Positions 33,549 to 42,738 are shown, counted from the first letter of the stretch. The stretch is 61,124 nucleotides of DNA from an uncultured Subdoligranulum sp. (GCA_904374465.1 CAJFFY010000032.1:1-61124); one strand, 5' to 3'. Notes: generated by a model not told the origin, from the sequence alone. Numbers and translations are program-made.

Positions 33549-34997
33549 TCAGATGGATTCGTGCAGGTGTTCCTGCCCGGGATGATAAACCGGCAGCGTA
33601 ATGGACACCGTGGTCCCCTGACCCAGGGTGGATTCGATGTCCACATGGCCGCCCAAGGCCTGGACAATCTCGTCCACCACCGCCAGTCCGATGCCGGATC
33701 CCCGCACCGCGTTGCGGGCCTTGAAGAATTTTTGCTTTACCTTGTCCAGGTCATCCGGCGCGATGCCCCGGCCCTGGTCCCGGATGGACGCCGTCACGGT
33801 ATCCGCCGTGCGGGTCAGGGTCAGGAAGATGGTGCCGCCGGCCTCCGAGTATTTGATGGCGTTGTCAAACACGTTGACAAAGACCTGCCGCAACCGGGCT
33901 GGATCCGCCCACACCGGGTAGGGCTCGGGCGGTTCCTCGTAGACAAAGTGCAGCCCCTCCTGGCCGATGCGGGCTTCCACAAACAGGGCGGCGTCGGTGG
34001 CTTCGGCCACAAAATCCAGCACCTCGCAGTGGAGCTGGATGCCGTTCTGCAGGCGGGAAAAATCCAGCAGTTCCTCCACCATGGTGTACAGGCGGTCGGT
34101 CTCGGTACCGATGATGGAAAGTCCCCGCCGGTAGTTTTCGTCGTCGGGATTGTCGATGGTCTTGATGGTTTCCACCCAACCTTTGATGGAGGTCAGGGGG
34201 GTGCGCAGTTCATGACTGACCGAAGAGATGAACTCGTTTTTCAGCCGGTCGGTCTCGGCCAGGTCCTCCGCCATCTGGTTGATGGTGTCGCACAGCCGGC
34301 CGATCTCATCGTTGTATTTGGTGGCGGGCAGCCGGGTTTTCAGGTCTCCCCGGGCAATGCGGGTGGCGGTGGCCTCCACCTCGCCCAGCGGGCGCACGAT
34401 GGAGCGCACAAAGAACAGCCCGCTCCACAGCATGAGCAGGAAAGCCAGCACGCCGATGCCCACCGATACGGCGATGTAACGCCCCCATTGGCGGTCCACC
34501 AGGGTCAGGCTGGTGACCATCCGCATGGCGGCCACATTGCCCGCCGCATAGGGCACCAGGCAGGTCACCGCCATGACCCGTTCCCCCTGGGGGGTGGTGA
34601 AGATGGCGCTGCCGATGCCGCTGGCAGAGGTCAGCGCCCGCATATAGTCGGTTCCGTCGGTCAGGTCCTGGGTCATGGTACCGCTGCTGGTGGCCAGGAT
34701 GATGCCCTGGGCGTCCAGCAGCATGAATTCGAACTTGTCCTTTTCGTCAAACTGTTCCACCGTGCGGCGCAGGGCCTGGCCGCGGCTTTCGGCCGTTTCG
34801 CGGCTGTCCCCCGCCGTGCCGGTGGCCTGCAGCCGGCCGGAAATGGTGGAGAAGCGGTTTTCGATGGCGCCTTGCACCCCGCCGTACAGATCCCGGTAAC
34901 TGGTATAGAGGAAGATTGCCTCGGCGGCAAACAGCACCAGCACCATGATGAGCAGGCTGCCCTTGACCCAGCGCTGGATGATGCTTGTCTTGGCCAT
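33549..34997 (-). CDS. Sensor histidine kinase (HAMP, HisKA, HATPase)
   Basis: The 482-residue kinase has two membrane helices around an extracytoplasmic sensor domain of about 120 residues. A HAMP domain follows (RPLGEVEATATRIARGDLKTRL), then the phospho-acceptor SHELRTPLTSIKGW and the ATP-binding N, G1 and G2 boxes (NVFDNAIKYSE, DQGRGIAPDD, GSGIGLAVV). The ATG at 34997 has GGGAGAGGA upstream. It follows the response regulator gene by 37 bases and lies in one operon with an upstream lipoprotein gene. Confidence 0.94.
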   Translation of the reverse strand: MAKTSIIQRWVKGSLLIMVLVLFAAEAIFLYTSYRDLYGGVQGAIENRFSTISGRLQATGTAGDSRETAESRGQALRRTVEQFDEKDKFEFMLLDAQGIILATSSGTMTQDLTDGTDYMRALTSASGIGSAIFTTPQGERVMAVTCLVPYAAGNVAAMRMVTSLTLVDRQWGRYIAVSVGIGVLAFLLMLWSGLFFVRSIVRPLGEVEATATRIARGDLKTRLPATKYNDEIGRLCDTINQMAEDLAETDRLKNEFISSVSHELRTPLTSIKGWVETIKTIDNPDDENYRRGLSIIGTETDRLYTMVEELLDFSRLQNGIQLHCEVLDFVAEATDAALFVEARIGQEGLHFVYEEPPEPYPVWADPARLRQVFVNVFDNAIKYSEAGGTIFLTLTRTADTVTASIRDQGRGIAPDDLDKVKQKFFKARNAVRGSGIGLAVVDEIVQALGGHVDIESTLGQGTTVSITLPVYHPGQEHLHESI

Positions 34998-35034
34998 GGC
35001 GGTTCCTCTCCCCCTTTCCGGCGCCGCGGCGGCG

Positions 35035-35733
35035 TCAGGCGTTCCAGCGATACCCATAACCCCATACCGTCAGGATGTGCTGCGGATTGCTGGGCTCGTC
35101 CTCAATCTTCATGCGCAGACGGCGGATGTTCACATCCACGATCTTCACATCGCCGAAGTAGTTTTTGCCCCAGACCCCTTCCAGGATTTTTTCCCGCACC
35201 AGCGCCGTGGCCGGGTTGCGGAAAAACAGTTCCATGATCTGGAATTCCACCTGGGTCAGGTCGATGGGCTTGCCGGCCTTGTAGAGCACCCGGCTCTTTT
35301 CGTCCAGCACAAAGGGACCACTGACCAGCTGTTCGGGCTCTTCCGCGGCCTTGGTGCTGTTGCCACGCTTGATGCGGCGGGTCAGTGCCTCCAGCCGGGC
35401 CACCAGCTCGGACACCGAGAAGGGCTTGGTGATATAGTCGTCAGCACCGATGGACAAACCGCGGATCTTGTCGCTCTCCTGCCCTTTGGCCGACACGATG
35501 ATGATGCCGATTTCGTTGTCATCCCGGCGGATGGTCTCGCAGAGGCTGAGACCGTCCATACCGGGCAGCATGATGTCCAGCAGGGCGGCATCGCAGGGTT
35601 CGCTCTGATGCATCAGCTCCAGGGCCCGCTCGGCACTGGGGGCTTCCAATACCTCCCACCCCGCCATTTTCAGGTTCAGTGCCACCATCTCACGGATGCT
35701 GGCCTCATCTTCCACGACCAAAACTCGTTTCAT
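35035..35733 (-). CDS. OmpR-family response regulator
   Basis: The 232-residue regulator has VLVVEDEASIREM, the phospho-accepting Asp in ALLDIMLPGMDGL, the IIVSAKGQ switch Thr/Ser position and KPFS with the conserved Lys. It has a C-terminal winged helix (IVDVNIRRLRMKIEDEPSNPQHILTVWGYGYRW). It should act with the histidine kinase encoded just downstream. It starts 17 bases after the lipoprotein gene. Confidence 0.95.
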   Translation of the reverse strand: MKRVLVVEDEASIREMVALNLKMAGWEVLEAPSAERALELMHQSEPCDAALLDIMLPGMDGLSLCETIRRDDNEIGIIIVSAKGQESDKIRGLSIGADDYITKPFSVSELVARLEALTRRIKRGNSTKAAEEPEQLVSGPFVLDEKSRVLYKAGKPIDLTQVEFQIMELFFRNPATALVREKILEGVWGKNYFGDVKIVDVNIRRLRMKIEDEPSNPQHILTVWGYGYRWNA

Positions 35734-35749
35734 ACCGTGCTCCCTTTCG

Positions 35750-37057
35750 TTATTCCAGTCCCAACAGCACCGTGCCGCTGGTGATGGTGTCGATGCTCAG
35801 CCCATAGTACGGCGTTACGATGCGCGCCTGCAACTGCTGGCTGCCGATGTTGGCAATGCGCTGATACTCCGCCGCGCTGTCGGCAGCGTCCTCCGCGGTG
35901 GCAGGGTCCACCACCCGCATTTCGCAGTACACCGTGGTACCCTCACTGTTGCAGATCATCCACCCGGTCCCGCCCTGGTTGCTGCGGATCAGGATGCTGC
36001 CATGCATGGATTCCGGCAGCGACATAAAGAAGTTGTTCTTGGTATCATATACGCCGAAGTGGCTGTTGCCCCCGCTGCCGGTGGTGTAATCCTGCCAGAG
36101 CAGGAAGACCAGGCTTTTGTCCATGGGGTTTTGCAGTTCCCCGCCGTCATCCACCTCGGCGGGGATGTCGATGGTACCGTTGCCGTCTAGGTCCCGGCTG
36201 AGCAGTTCTTCGTGGTAGCGGATGGTACTGCGCTGGGGATTGCTGAGGCCAGGCGGATGGTAAGGCTGCAGGAAACCGGTCTCGCCGTCATACAGGATGA
36301 TGTCCGACACCAGGCTGTTGCCGCCCGCCCAGGCATCCATGACCAGATACATGGCATCGTCCCGGCCCTGACCAGCGCTCAGCGCCGCACAGCCGCTGTA
36401 GGATCCCTCCCCCAGGTTCAGCGTCTGGTAGGAGCGGAACTCCCCTTCCACGTTGGTCAGCAGCTGCAAGGTCACACCGCCGTACTCGGTATCGGTGGGC
36501 AGGGCGATGACCAGATCCTGGGTATTGCCCTTGCCGGTAAAGTCCCCCAGCACCATCTCGGTATAGCGGTTGCTGATGATGGTGGAAAGGGTCGTGCCGT
36601 CATACTCGTACACCACCAGATAGCGGTCACCCTGGGCACTGCCGTACCCGGCCAGCAACTGTTGGCTGTCTGCATCCCGCAGGTGGGCGGCGGAAAAGGT
36701 TTCCACCTCGCTGGAAAGTCCTTCCACCGTCTGGCTGACCCGCCAGCTGTTCTCCCCGTTGGGTTCCAGCACCGCCAGAAACACGTTGGAGCCGGTGGTA
36801 TCCACGGTGTACAGGACCGCTGCCTCGTTGGCGCCGTCGCCATCCCAGTCGCCGAAGGCAAAGGGAGACAGGAAGTCGCCGCTGGCCGGATATTTCAGGG
36901 TAGCACTGCCCCCCAGATAGCTGTTAAGCGCCTTTTGCAGCGCGGCGCTCTCGCCGGAAAGCTGGGGTGCACGCAGCAGCGTATCCACATCGTTGGCGGC
37001 GCTGCAGCCGCTGAGCAAGGCAACCGCCAGGATCAGGGCGACCAATCGGCTCTTCAT
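35750..37057 (-). CDS. Surface lipoprotein with VCBS/FG-GAP-like repeats
   Basis: The 435-residue protein has a type II signal peptide with lipobox LLSGC (Cys18). It then has recurring strand-turn units with calcium-loop-like DxDxDG sequences: FAFGDWDGDGANEAAVLY, MVLGDFTGKGNTQDLVIAL and LLSRDLDGNGTIDIP. These resemble VCBS/FG-GAP propeller blades. It would be anchored outside the cell. Being the first gene of the operon with the two-component system suggests it is an accessory sensor or ligand binder of the kinase (inference). Confidence 0.8.
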   Translation of the reverse strand: MKSRLVALILAVALLSGCSAANDVDTLLRAPQLSGESAALQKALNSYLGGSATLKYPASGDFLSPFAFGDWDGDGANEAAVLYTVDTTGSNVFLAVLEPNGENSWRVSQTVEGLSSEVETFSAAHLRDADSQQLLAGYGSAQGDRYLVVYEYDGTTLSTIISNRYTEMVLGDFTGKGNTQDLVIALPTDTEYGGVTLQLLTNVEGEFRSYQTLNLGEGSYSGCAALSAGQGRDDAMYLVMDAWAGGNSLVSDIILYDGETGFLQPYHPPGLSNPQRSTIRYHEELLSRDLDGNGTIDIPAEVDDGGELQNPMDKSLVFLLWQDYTTGSGGNSHFGVYDTKNNFFMSLPESMHGSILIRSNQGGTGWMICNSEGTTVYCEMRVVDPATAEDAADSAAEYQRIANIGSQQLQARIVTPYYGLSIDTITSGTVLLGLE

Positions 37058-37101
37058 ACGTCACCCCCTCCCGGCGTTTTTTCAACATTGATACAGGGTA
37101 T

Positions 37102-37130
37102 AGTATAACACATTCAGGGCAAAGCCGCAA
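37102..37130 (-). promoter_or_regulatory. Sigma-A-type promoter of the lipoprotein-two-component operon
   Basis: On the minus strand TTGCGG (37130-37125) and TATACT (37107-37102) are 17 bp apart. The -35 box lies inside the 3' end of zupT. Confidence 0.6.
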
Positions 37131-37887
37131 TGCCCAGCAGCATGGCCAGCACACCAGCCGCCACCCCTACCAGACCCACGACGCGGTCCCGCTCCAGCAG
37201 CGCCGACGGCATCAGCTGCGCCAGCGCCACCCAGAGCATGATGCCGGCCACCAGCACCACCGTACCGTTGAGAAATCCCGGCGTAAACCACCCCTGCAAG
37301 CACCACAGCGCCAGTACCGCACCGACGGGTTCGGCCAGTCCCGAGATCAGCGCTGCCACGACACCCCCCAGCCGGCTGCGCAGAGCATAAGCAAAAGGCA
37401 CGGCTACCGCCAGCCCTTCCGGAATATTGTGCAGGGCGATGGCCAGCGTTGTGCGCACCCCCAGGGCCGGGTCGGCGGTACCGGCGAACAGCGTGAGCAC
37501 CCCTTCGGGAAAATTGTGCAGCAACAGGGCCGTGCCGGTGATCAAGGCGGTGCGCAGGGCCGCTGTGCGGGCCTCATCCCCGGCCAGACGCCCGGCCAGC
37601 GCCGCCTCGTCAGGCAGCAGCCGCCCCAGCGCTGCTGCCGCCACCATACCGCAGGCCAGCAAGCTCACCAACGCCGCGCCACAGGCCAGGGGCGGCAGAT
37701 ACTGCCCATAAAAACGCAGCGCCTCGGGCACCAGATCCGCCAAAGACGCTGCCAGCATAACGCCCCCCGCGAACCCGGCACTGACCGCCAGCAGGCGCCG
37801 GGTGGGTGGGCAGAGTGCCGCCAATACCCCGCCCACCCCGGTGGAAAGCCCCGCCAGCGTGGTCCAGACCAAAGGAGATGCAACCAT
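37114..37887 (-). CDS. zupT: ZIP-family metal transporter (ZupT-like)
   Basis: The 257-residue protein has eight predicted helices and the two ZIP metal-site motifs, LLHNFPEGVLTL in helix IV and ALHNIPEGLAVAVPF in helix V. It would carry zinc or another divalent metal into the cytoplasm. The ATG at 37887 has AAGGAGG upstream. It stands alone between the deoC terminator and the lipoprotein gene promoter. Confidence 0.92.
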   Translation of the reverse strand: MVASPLVWTTLAGLSTGVGGVLAALCPPTRRLLAVSAGFAGGVMLAASLADLVPEALRFYGQYLPPLACGAALVSLLACGMVAAAALGRLLPDEAALAGRLAGDEARTAALRTALITGTALLLHNFPEGVLTLFAGTADPALGVRTTLAIALHNIPEGLAVAVPFAYALRSRLGGVVAALISGLAEPVGAVLALWCLQGWFTPGFLNGTVVLVAGIMLWVALAQLMPSALLERDRVVGLVGVAAGVLAMLLGIAALP

Positions 37888-37943
37888 AACAAAAGCCTCC
37901 TTGCCGTTTTTTTCAACCTATGCGACGGCCGGGAAAGCTATAC

Positions 37944-37973
37944 AAAAATGCACCCGCCCGAAAGGGCAGGTGC
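37944..37973 (-). terminator. Intrinsic terminator of deoC
   Basis: On the minus strand GCACCTGCCC pairs with GGGCGGGTGC around TTTC and is followed by ATTTTTG, just after deoC. Confidence 0.9.
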
Positions 37974-38000
37974 CTTGCATACAGATGGATTGCAACCGGA

Positions 38001-38675
38001 TCAATACCCGCTGCCCGACTCGCCGGTGGTCAGCAGTTTGACAGCGCGGGAGGTGCCCAGGCGATCGGCGCCCAGGTCGAGGAATTTCTCGATATCCTCC
38101 ACGGTGGAGATACCACCCGCCGCCTTGATCTTGCAGCGGCCCTTCACATGCTGGGCAAAGAGCTCCACATCGTGGAAGGTGGCGCCGCCGGTGGAGAAAC
38201 CGGTGGACGTCTTGATAAAATCGGCACCGGCCTCGGGCACGATGTCGCACATCTTGATCTTTTCCTCATCGGTGAGCAGGCAGGTCTCGATGATGACCTT
38301 GAGCACCTTGTCCCCCACCGCAGCTTTGACGGCGGCAATGTCGGCACGGACATCGTCGTACTGCTTGTTCTTCAGCCAGCCGATGTTGATGACCATATCC
38401 ACCTCGGAAGCACCGTTTTCCACCGCGGTTTTGGCCTCAAAAGCCTTGCTGCGGGTGTCCATGGCACCCAGGGGGAACCCGACCACGCAGCAGACCGGCA
38501 CGCGGCCCGCCATATATTCCACAGCCTGCTTCACGTAGCAGGTATTGATGCAGACCGACGCACAGTGGTTTTCGATGGCCTCATCGCACAGGGTCTGAAT
38601 CTGGGGCCAGGTGGCCTCGGGCTTGAGCAGGGTGTGATCCACTTTACTCAACATAAATTCTTTCGTGTACTTCAA
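38001..38675 (-). CDS. deoC: Deoxyribose-phosphate aldolase
   Basis: The 224-residue class I aldolase has SKVDHTLLKPEAT, VCCVVGFPLGAMDT, DMVINIGWLK, and ADFIKTSTGFSTGGAT, where the Lys forms the Schiff base. KAAGGIST follows. It cleaves deoxyribose 5-phosphate to glyceraldehyde 3-phosphate and acetaldehyde. The start was set at the TTG of 38675 because AAAGGGG lies upstream. That TTG overlaps the TGA of a small upstream gene (TTGA), a sign of translational coupling; an ATG at 38654 is the alternative. Confidence 0.9.
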   Translation of the reverse strand: MKYTKEFMLSKVDHTLLKPEATWPQIQTLCDEAIENHCASVCINTCYVKQAVEYMAGRVPVCCVVGFPLGAMDTRSKAFEAKTAVENGASEVDMVINIGWLKNKQYDDVRADIAAVKAAVGDKVLKVIIETCLLTDEEKIKMCDIVPEAGADFIKTSTGFSTGGATFHDVELFAQHVKGRCKIKAAGGISTVEDIEKFLDLGADRLGTSRAVKLLTTGESGSGY

Positions 38676-38830
38676 CGGAAATCGTCCCCTTTCGCACAGT
38701 GTTTGCACAGATGGGCCTGGTGCAGACCCAGTGCCGAGAAAACGATGGAGGTCACGCTGACCGTGGCACCAACAATGCCCAGAATCAGCCCGACCACGCG
38801 GAACCCACGTCCGCGGACTTTCTTTTTCAT
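38672..38830 (-). CDS. Small single-pass membrane protein with a C-terminal CxxC (52 residues)
   Basis: The frame begins MKKKVRGRGFRVVGLILG, has one hydrophobic helix (about residues 11-35) and ends in LCKHCAKGDDFR. A canonical AAGGAGG lies nine bases before the ATG. Its stop TGA overlaps the TTG start of deoC, supporting real translation and coupling. The positive-inside N-terminus predicts the CxxC faces outside or the lumen side. I do not recognise a family. It was found by reading the gap between gtrA and deoC. Confidence 0.72.
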   Translation of the reverse strand: MKKKVRGRGFRVVGLILGIVGATVSVTSIVFSALGLHQAHLCKHCAKGDDFR

Positions 38831-38898
38831 AGGGATTGCCTCCTTGTCATGTTTCGCTTGGTTGTCAAAGCCGACGATCCATCGCGGACCGGGCGGCC

Positions 38899-39348
38899 TT
38901 ATTTTTTCTTGAAGATGAACAGCTTACTGAACACATAGTTGGACAAAATGACGATGACCTGGCTGAACAGCTTGACCCCCATGGCCCAGAGTGCCCCGTT
39001 GGCCGCGGCAAAGGCCACGTGGGGCCCAAGGAGGGATACCCCCAGCCAGATGATGGCCTGGTCCATGATCATGGTGGCAATGCGGCAGGAGACAAACTGC
39101 CCGAACTCCGCCAGGGCCGCGGCACCTTTGTTTTCGCTGCGGAACACAAAGGTATGGTTGGTCCAGTAGGCGAACAGAATGCAGATTACATTGTCCAGCA
39201 CATTGCCGATGCCGGTGGCAAAACCAGTGCCGAACAGGGCCTGGAACAGGGCAAACAACACCAGATTGAGCAAGGTAGCCACACCGCCGAAAAACAGATA
39301 GGCCAGACCCTCGTAATATTTTGTGACAAAGTCTTTGATTTTTTGCAT
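38899..39348 (-). CDS. GtrA-family membrane protein
   Basis: The 149-residue protein has four membrane helices and GtrA marks: YLFFGGVATLLNLVLFALF at the start and NYVFSKLFIFKKK at the end. GtrA proteins flip or help move undecaprenyl-phosphate-linked sugars used for cell-wall or O-antigen decoration. The ATG at 39348 was chosen over a GTG at 39357. It lies downstream of the ispH-rpsA terminator and upstream of the 52-residue gene. Confidence 0.9.
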   Translation of the reverse strand: MQKIKDFVTKYYEGLAYLFFGGVATLLNLVLFALFQALFGTGFATGIGNVLDNVICILFAYWTNHTFVFRSENKGAAALAEFGQFVSCRIATMIMDQAIIWLGVSLLGPHVAFAAANGALWAMGVKLFSQVIVILSNYVFSKLFIFKKK

Positions 39349-39368
39349 ACTACCCACTCGGTTGCAAC

Positions 39369-39401
39369 AAAAAGGGCCTGCCTGTACTGACAGGCAGGCC
39401 C
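39369..39401 (-). terminator. Intrinsic terminator of ispH-rpsA
   Basis: A perfect 12-bp stem (GGGCCTGCCTGT / ACAGGCAGGCCC) is followed by five T on the minus strand. It closes the long glycan-to-housekeeping transcription unit. Confidence 0.93.
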
Positions 39402-39420
39402 CCTTGCGGTTGCGAAAAGA

Positions 39421-41298
39421 TTATTCGGCGTCCTCGTTCTCGTTCAGGCAAGCCTTCATGGAAAGGCTGATGCGCTTGCGGTCGAAGTCGACGTTGGTCA
39501 GCTTGACGCGGACCTCGTCGCCCACCTTCAGCACGTCGGAAACCTTGTTGACGCGCTCGTTGCTGATCTCGCTGATGTGCACGAGACCGTCGATGCCCGG
39601 CATGATGCGGACAAAGGCGCCAAACTTGGTGATGGAGACAACGGGAGCGGTGAACTCGGTGCCCACGGGCACTTCATTCTCCAGCTTGACCCAGGGGTTG
39701 TCCTCTTCCTTCTTGTAGCCCAGGGAGACCTTCTGGTTCTCGGGATCGTAGCTCTTGACGTAGACTTCGATCTCGTCGCCCACATTGACAACCTCAGAGG
39801 GATGCTTGATGTTGGACCAGCTCAGCTCGCTGATATGGCACAGACCATCCACGCCGCCGATGTCCACGAAAGCGCCGTAAGAAGTCAGGCTCTTGACAAC
39901 GCCCTGGTACTTCTTGCCCACTTCCACATTGGCCCAGAACTCTTCACGCTTGGCCTTGTTGGCTTCGGCGGTGACCTTGTTGATGCTGCCGACGATCTTG
40001 CGGCCGGCGCACTCGGTGATCACCAGCTTGACATGCTGACCCACCAGCTTGGTGTAGTCCTCGTCACGGCGCATGGTGGCCTGAGAACGGGGCACGAAGA
40101 CACGCACGCCCTTGACATTGACGACCACGCCGCCCTTGTTGGCTTCCATGACATCGCCTTCCATCACGGTGCCGTTCTCGGCAGCCTCGGCGACGTCCTT
40201 CATGCCCTTCTGGGCCTCGAAACGGACACGGGAAAGGGTATCCACGCCTTCCTGGTCGTTGGTCTTGACAACCACCAGATCCAGCTCGTCATCTACCTTA
40301 ACAAGGTCTTCCATCTTGGCGTTGGGGTCATGGCTCATCTCACGCAGCGTCACAACGCCGGTGTGCTTGGAGCCATCGATGCCGACGACACATTCCGTCG
40401 GAGAAACGCTGATGACCTTGGCTTTTACAATCTTGCCTGCATACAGGGGCTTTGCTTCGGACGCTTCCAGCATCTCGGCAAAACTCATGTCGTCACGGAT
40501 CTCTTCACTCATACTGTTAAGTACCTCCTCAATTATAGACGAAGGCGTTGAAGCAGGATCGAGTTCATCAGCAGTCTCGACATTGATGGCTGTGGTATGC
40601 CTGGCGGCGACCTGTAACAACTTTTGGGTATTGGAAGAATGATGACCACCAATGACGACCATACGATCACATTTTTGGCTGAGGTCTTCCGCTTCCTGTT
40701 GCCTCGCCCACGTTGCGTTACATATTGTATCAAAAATTTCGGCTTTTGTACACTCTTTTTTTAAAAAACCTTTGCAGCTTTCCCAACTTTCCACCCGAAA
40801 AGTGGTCTGGGCCACCACATGAATGGACTCTTGTTGCACAAGCTCGGGCAGCAATTTTTGCAGCTCTTCCAGGTTGGCAAAAACCCGCACCGGACCTGTC
40901 GCGTGGCCTACAATTCCCTGTACTTCGGGGTGATTTGCATCCCCCGCCACCAGCAAAAGTGCACCTTTTTTGCCCGCTTCCGCGGCCAGTTTATGGATTT
41001 TTGCTACAAACGGGCAGGTGGCATCTTGATACGCCAGGCCGCGTGTTCTTATTTTTTCGTACACATCCCGGGGCACGCCATGGCTGCGGATCACCACTTC
41101 GTATCCGTCGGGCACATCCTCCACCCCATTGCAGGTCAGCGCCCCCTTGGCTTCCAGATCGGCCACCACCTGGGGGTTGTGGATCAGCGGCCCCAGCGTG
41201 GCCACACGGCGGCCCTGGGCCAGCAGATCATAAGTCAGCTTGACGGCACGGTCCACGCCGAAGCAGAAGCCGGCGGTCTTGGCACGGATCACTTTCAT
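39421..41298 (-). CDS. ispH-rpsA: Fused 4-hydroxy-3-methylbut-2-enyl diphosphate reductase and ribosomal protein S1-like
   Basis: Residues 1 to about 280 are IspH: TAGFCFGVDRAV, SHGVPRDVYEK, DATCPFVAKIH and DTICNATWARQQEA supply the three cluster cysteines. Then four S1 RNA-binding repeats follow (for example SYGAFVDIGGVDGLCHISELS and KFGAFVRIMPGIDGLVHISEIS). The fusion is known in several Clostridia. It makes isopentenyl and dimethylallyl diphosphate and also carries an S1-like RNA-binding arm. It ends the plsC-cmk side of the operon. Confidence 0.95.
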   Translation of the reverse strand: MKVIRAKTAGFCFGVDRAVKLTYDLLAQGRRVATLGPLIHNPQVVADLEAKGALTCNGVEDVPDGYEVVIRSHGVPRDVYEKIRTRGLAYQDATCPFVAKIHKLAAEAGKKGALLLVAGDANHPEVQGIVGHATGPVRVFANLEELQKLLPELVQQESIHVVAQTTFRVESWESCKGFLKKECTKAEIFDTICNATWARQQEAEDLSQKCDRMVVIGGHHSSNTQKLLQVAARHTTAINVETADELDPASTPSSIIEEVLNSMSEEIRDDMSFAEMLEASEAKPLYAGKIVKAKVISVSPTECVVGIDGSKHTGVVTLREMSHDPNAKMEDLVKVDDELDLVVVKTNDQEGVDTLSRVRFEAQKGMKDVAEAAENGTVMEGDVMEANKGGVVVNVKGVRVFVPRSQATMRRDEDYTKLVGQHVKLVITECAGRKIVGSINKVTAEANKAKREEFWANVEVGKKYQGVVKSLTSYGAFVDIGGVDGLCHISELSWSNIKHPSEVVNVGDEIEVYVKSYDPENQKVSLGYKKEEDNPWVKLENEVPVGTEFTAPVVSITKFGAFVRIMPGIDGLVHISEISNERVNKVSDVLKVGDEVRVKLTNVDFDRKRISLSMKACLNENEDAE

Positions 41299-41315
41299 AG
41301 ACGAACTCCTTGGTT

Positions 41316-42062
41316 TTACGCGGTGGGTTGTTGCTTTTCTTCCGGCACGGCAGACACCGGCGGCACAGCGGGCGCCGGCCCGGCCGCGGGTGCTGCCCCC
41401 TGGTTCTGCTGGGCTAACGCGGCACGGCGGCCCTCAAACTCATAGGTTTCCAGCAAATCTTCCAGGGCGGTCTTCAACCGGCGCTTCATATGGCGCAGTG
41501 CCGTGACCTTGTGCCCGGCATCGGTGATCTGCAGTTCCGACGCGGGAATGGCCGGGCCGAACACCACCCGCACCCGGCAGAACAGATGCAGTTTACCGTC
41601 CTTGGTATTGTAGATGATACGGCAGGGCAGCATATCAGCCCCCGCCGACGCAGCAATGACAAAGGCGCCGCTTTTGAGCACCCCCAGCTGGCCGTTCTTG
41701 GTGCGGGTGCCTTCGGGAAAAATCAGCACACCGATGCCCCGACGACAGGCGTTGGTGACTTTTTCCAGGGTGACGGTGTCCCCCTTGCCGCGGTCGATGG
41801 ACACAGCCCCCATACAGCGCAAAAACCAGCCGATGAAGGGATTTTTGAACAGTTCCTCCTTGGCCAGCACACACATGCGCCGCCAGTCCATGACCGCCAG
41901 GGCAATGAAAACCGGGTCCAGGTTGGCAATGTGGTTGGACGCAATAACATAGGCGCGGCCATCGCGCACAGCCTTGTAATGCTCCAGGCCGATGACTTCG
42001 ATACGCCAGACAAACCGGGCAAGAACCCAGACGATGGGCAGGATAATCCAGTACAGCAGCAT
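41316..42062 (-). CDS. plsC: 1-acyl-sn-glycerol-3-phosphate acyltransferase
   Basis: The 248-residue protein has a membrane N-terminus, the catalytic NHIANLDP (H-x4-D) motif and the lipid-binding FPEGTRTK motif, as in PlsC. It makes phosphatidic acid. A proline/alanine-rich tail closes the protein. It follows cmk by 13 bases and precedes ispH-rpsA by 17. Confidence 0.95.
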   Translation of the reverse strand: MLLYWIILPIVWVLARFVWRIEVIGLEHYKAVRDGRAYVIASNHIANLDPVFIALAVMDWRRMCVLAKEELFKNPFIGWFLRCMGAVSIDRGKGDTVTLEKVTNACRRGIGVLIFPEGTRTKNGQLGVLKSGAFVIAASAGADMLPCRIIYNTKDGKLHLFCRVRVVFGPAIPASELQITDAGHKVTALRHMKRRLKTALEDLLETYEFEGRRAALAQQNQGAAPAAGPAPAVPPVSAVPEEKQQPTA

Positions 42063-42075
42063 CCGCGTACCTCCG

Positions 42076-42738
42076 TTAGATGTGTTCCAGAATGGTGTGT
42101 TTCAACAGCGCAAAACTCTGGTCAAAGTCAATGTCGCTGGTGTCCACGCGAATAGCGTCCTCCGCCTGTTTCAGCGGGGCAATCTCCCGATGGGTGTCCT
42201 GATAGTCCCGCTGGCGGATATCGGCCAGCACGGTGTCGTAGTCGGCGGGCTGGCCCTTCTGCTGCAGTTCCTTGCAGCGGCGGTCTGCCCGGGCTTCGGC
42301 ACTGGCGGTCAGATAAATTTTGACGGTGGCATGGGGCAGCACCACCGTGCCGATGTCCCGGCCGTCCATCAGCACATTCTGGTTGGCGGCCAGCCCCCGC
42401 TGGGTATCCAGCAAAAAGGACCGCACCGGCGGGTGGGCAGACACCGCCGAGGCCGCCATGCCGATGGCCTCGGCACGGATGGCCTCGCTCACATCCTCAC
42501 CGTTGAGGTAGACGTGCTGGGTCCCCGCCTCCAGCCGGATATCCAGATGAATCCCGGGCAGCAGGGCCGCCACGGCGCCGGCGTCCCGCAGGTCCACTCC
42601 CTGGCGGGAGGCATACAGTCCGATGGCCCGGTACATGGCACCGGTGTCCACATAGACATAGCCCAGGTCTGCGGCCAGGCGCTTGGCCAGGCTGGATTTA
42701 CCGGCCCCGGAAGGGCCGTCGATGGCAACTGAAATCAT
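42076..42738 (-). CDS. cmk: Cytidylate kinase
   Basis: The 220-residue kinase has VAIDGPSGAGKSSLAKRLA (P-loop), YVDTGAMYRAIG, DGRDIGTVVLPHA and RADRRCKELQQKG in the lid region. It phosphorylates CMP and dCMP, and so recycles the CMP released from CMP-activated sugars used by the surface glycan genes. The ATG at 42738 has GGGGTG upstream. Confidence 0.96.
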   Translation of the reverse strand: MISVAIDGPSGAGKSSLAKRLAADLGYVYVDTGAMYRAIGLYASRQGVDLRDAGAVAALLPGIHLDIRLEAGTQHVYLNGEDVSEAIRAEAIGMAASAVSAHPPVRSFLLDTQRGLAANQNVLMDGRDIGTVVLPHATVKIYLTASAEARADRRCKELQQKGQPADYDTVLADIRQRDYQDTHREIAPLKQAEDAIRVDTSDIDFDQSFALLKHTILEHI

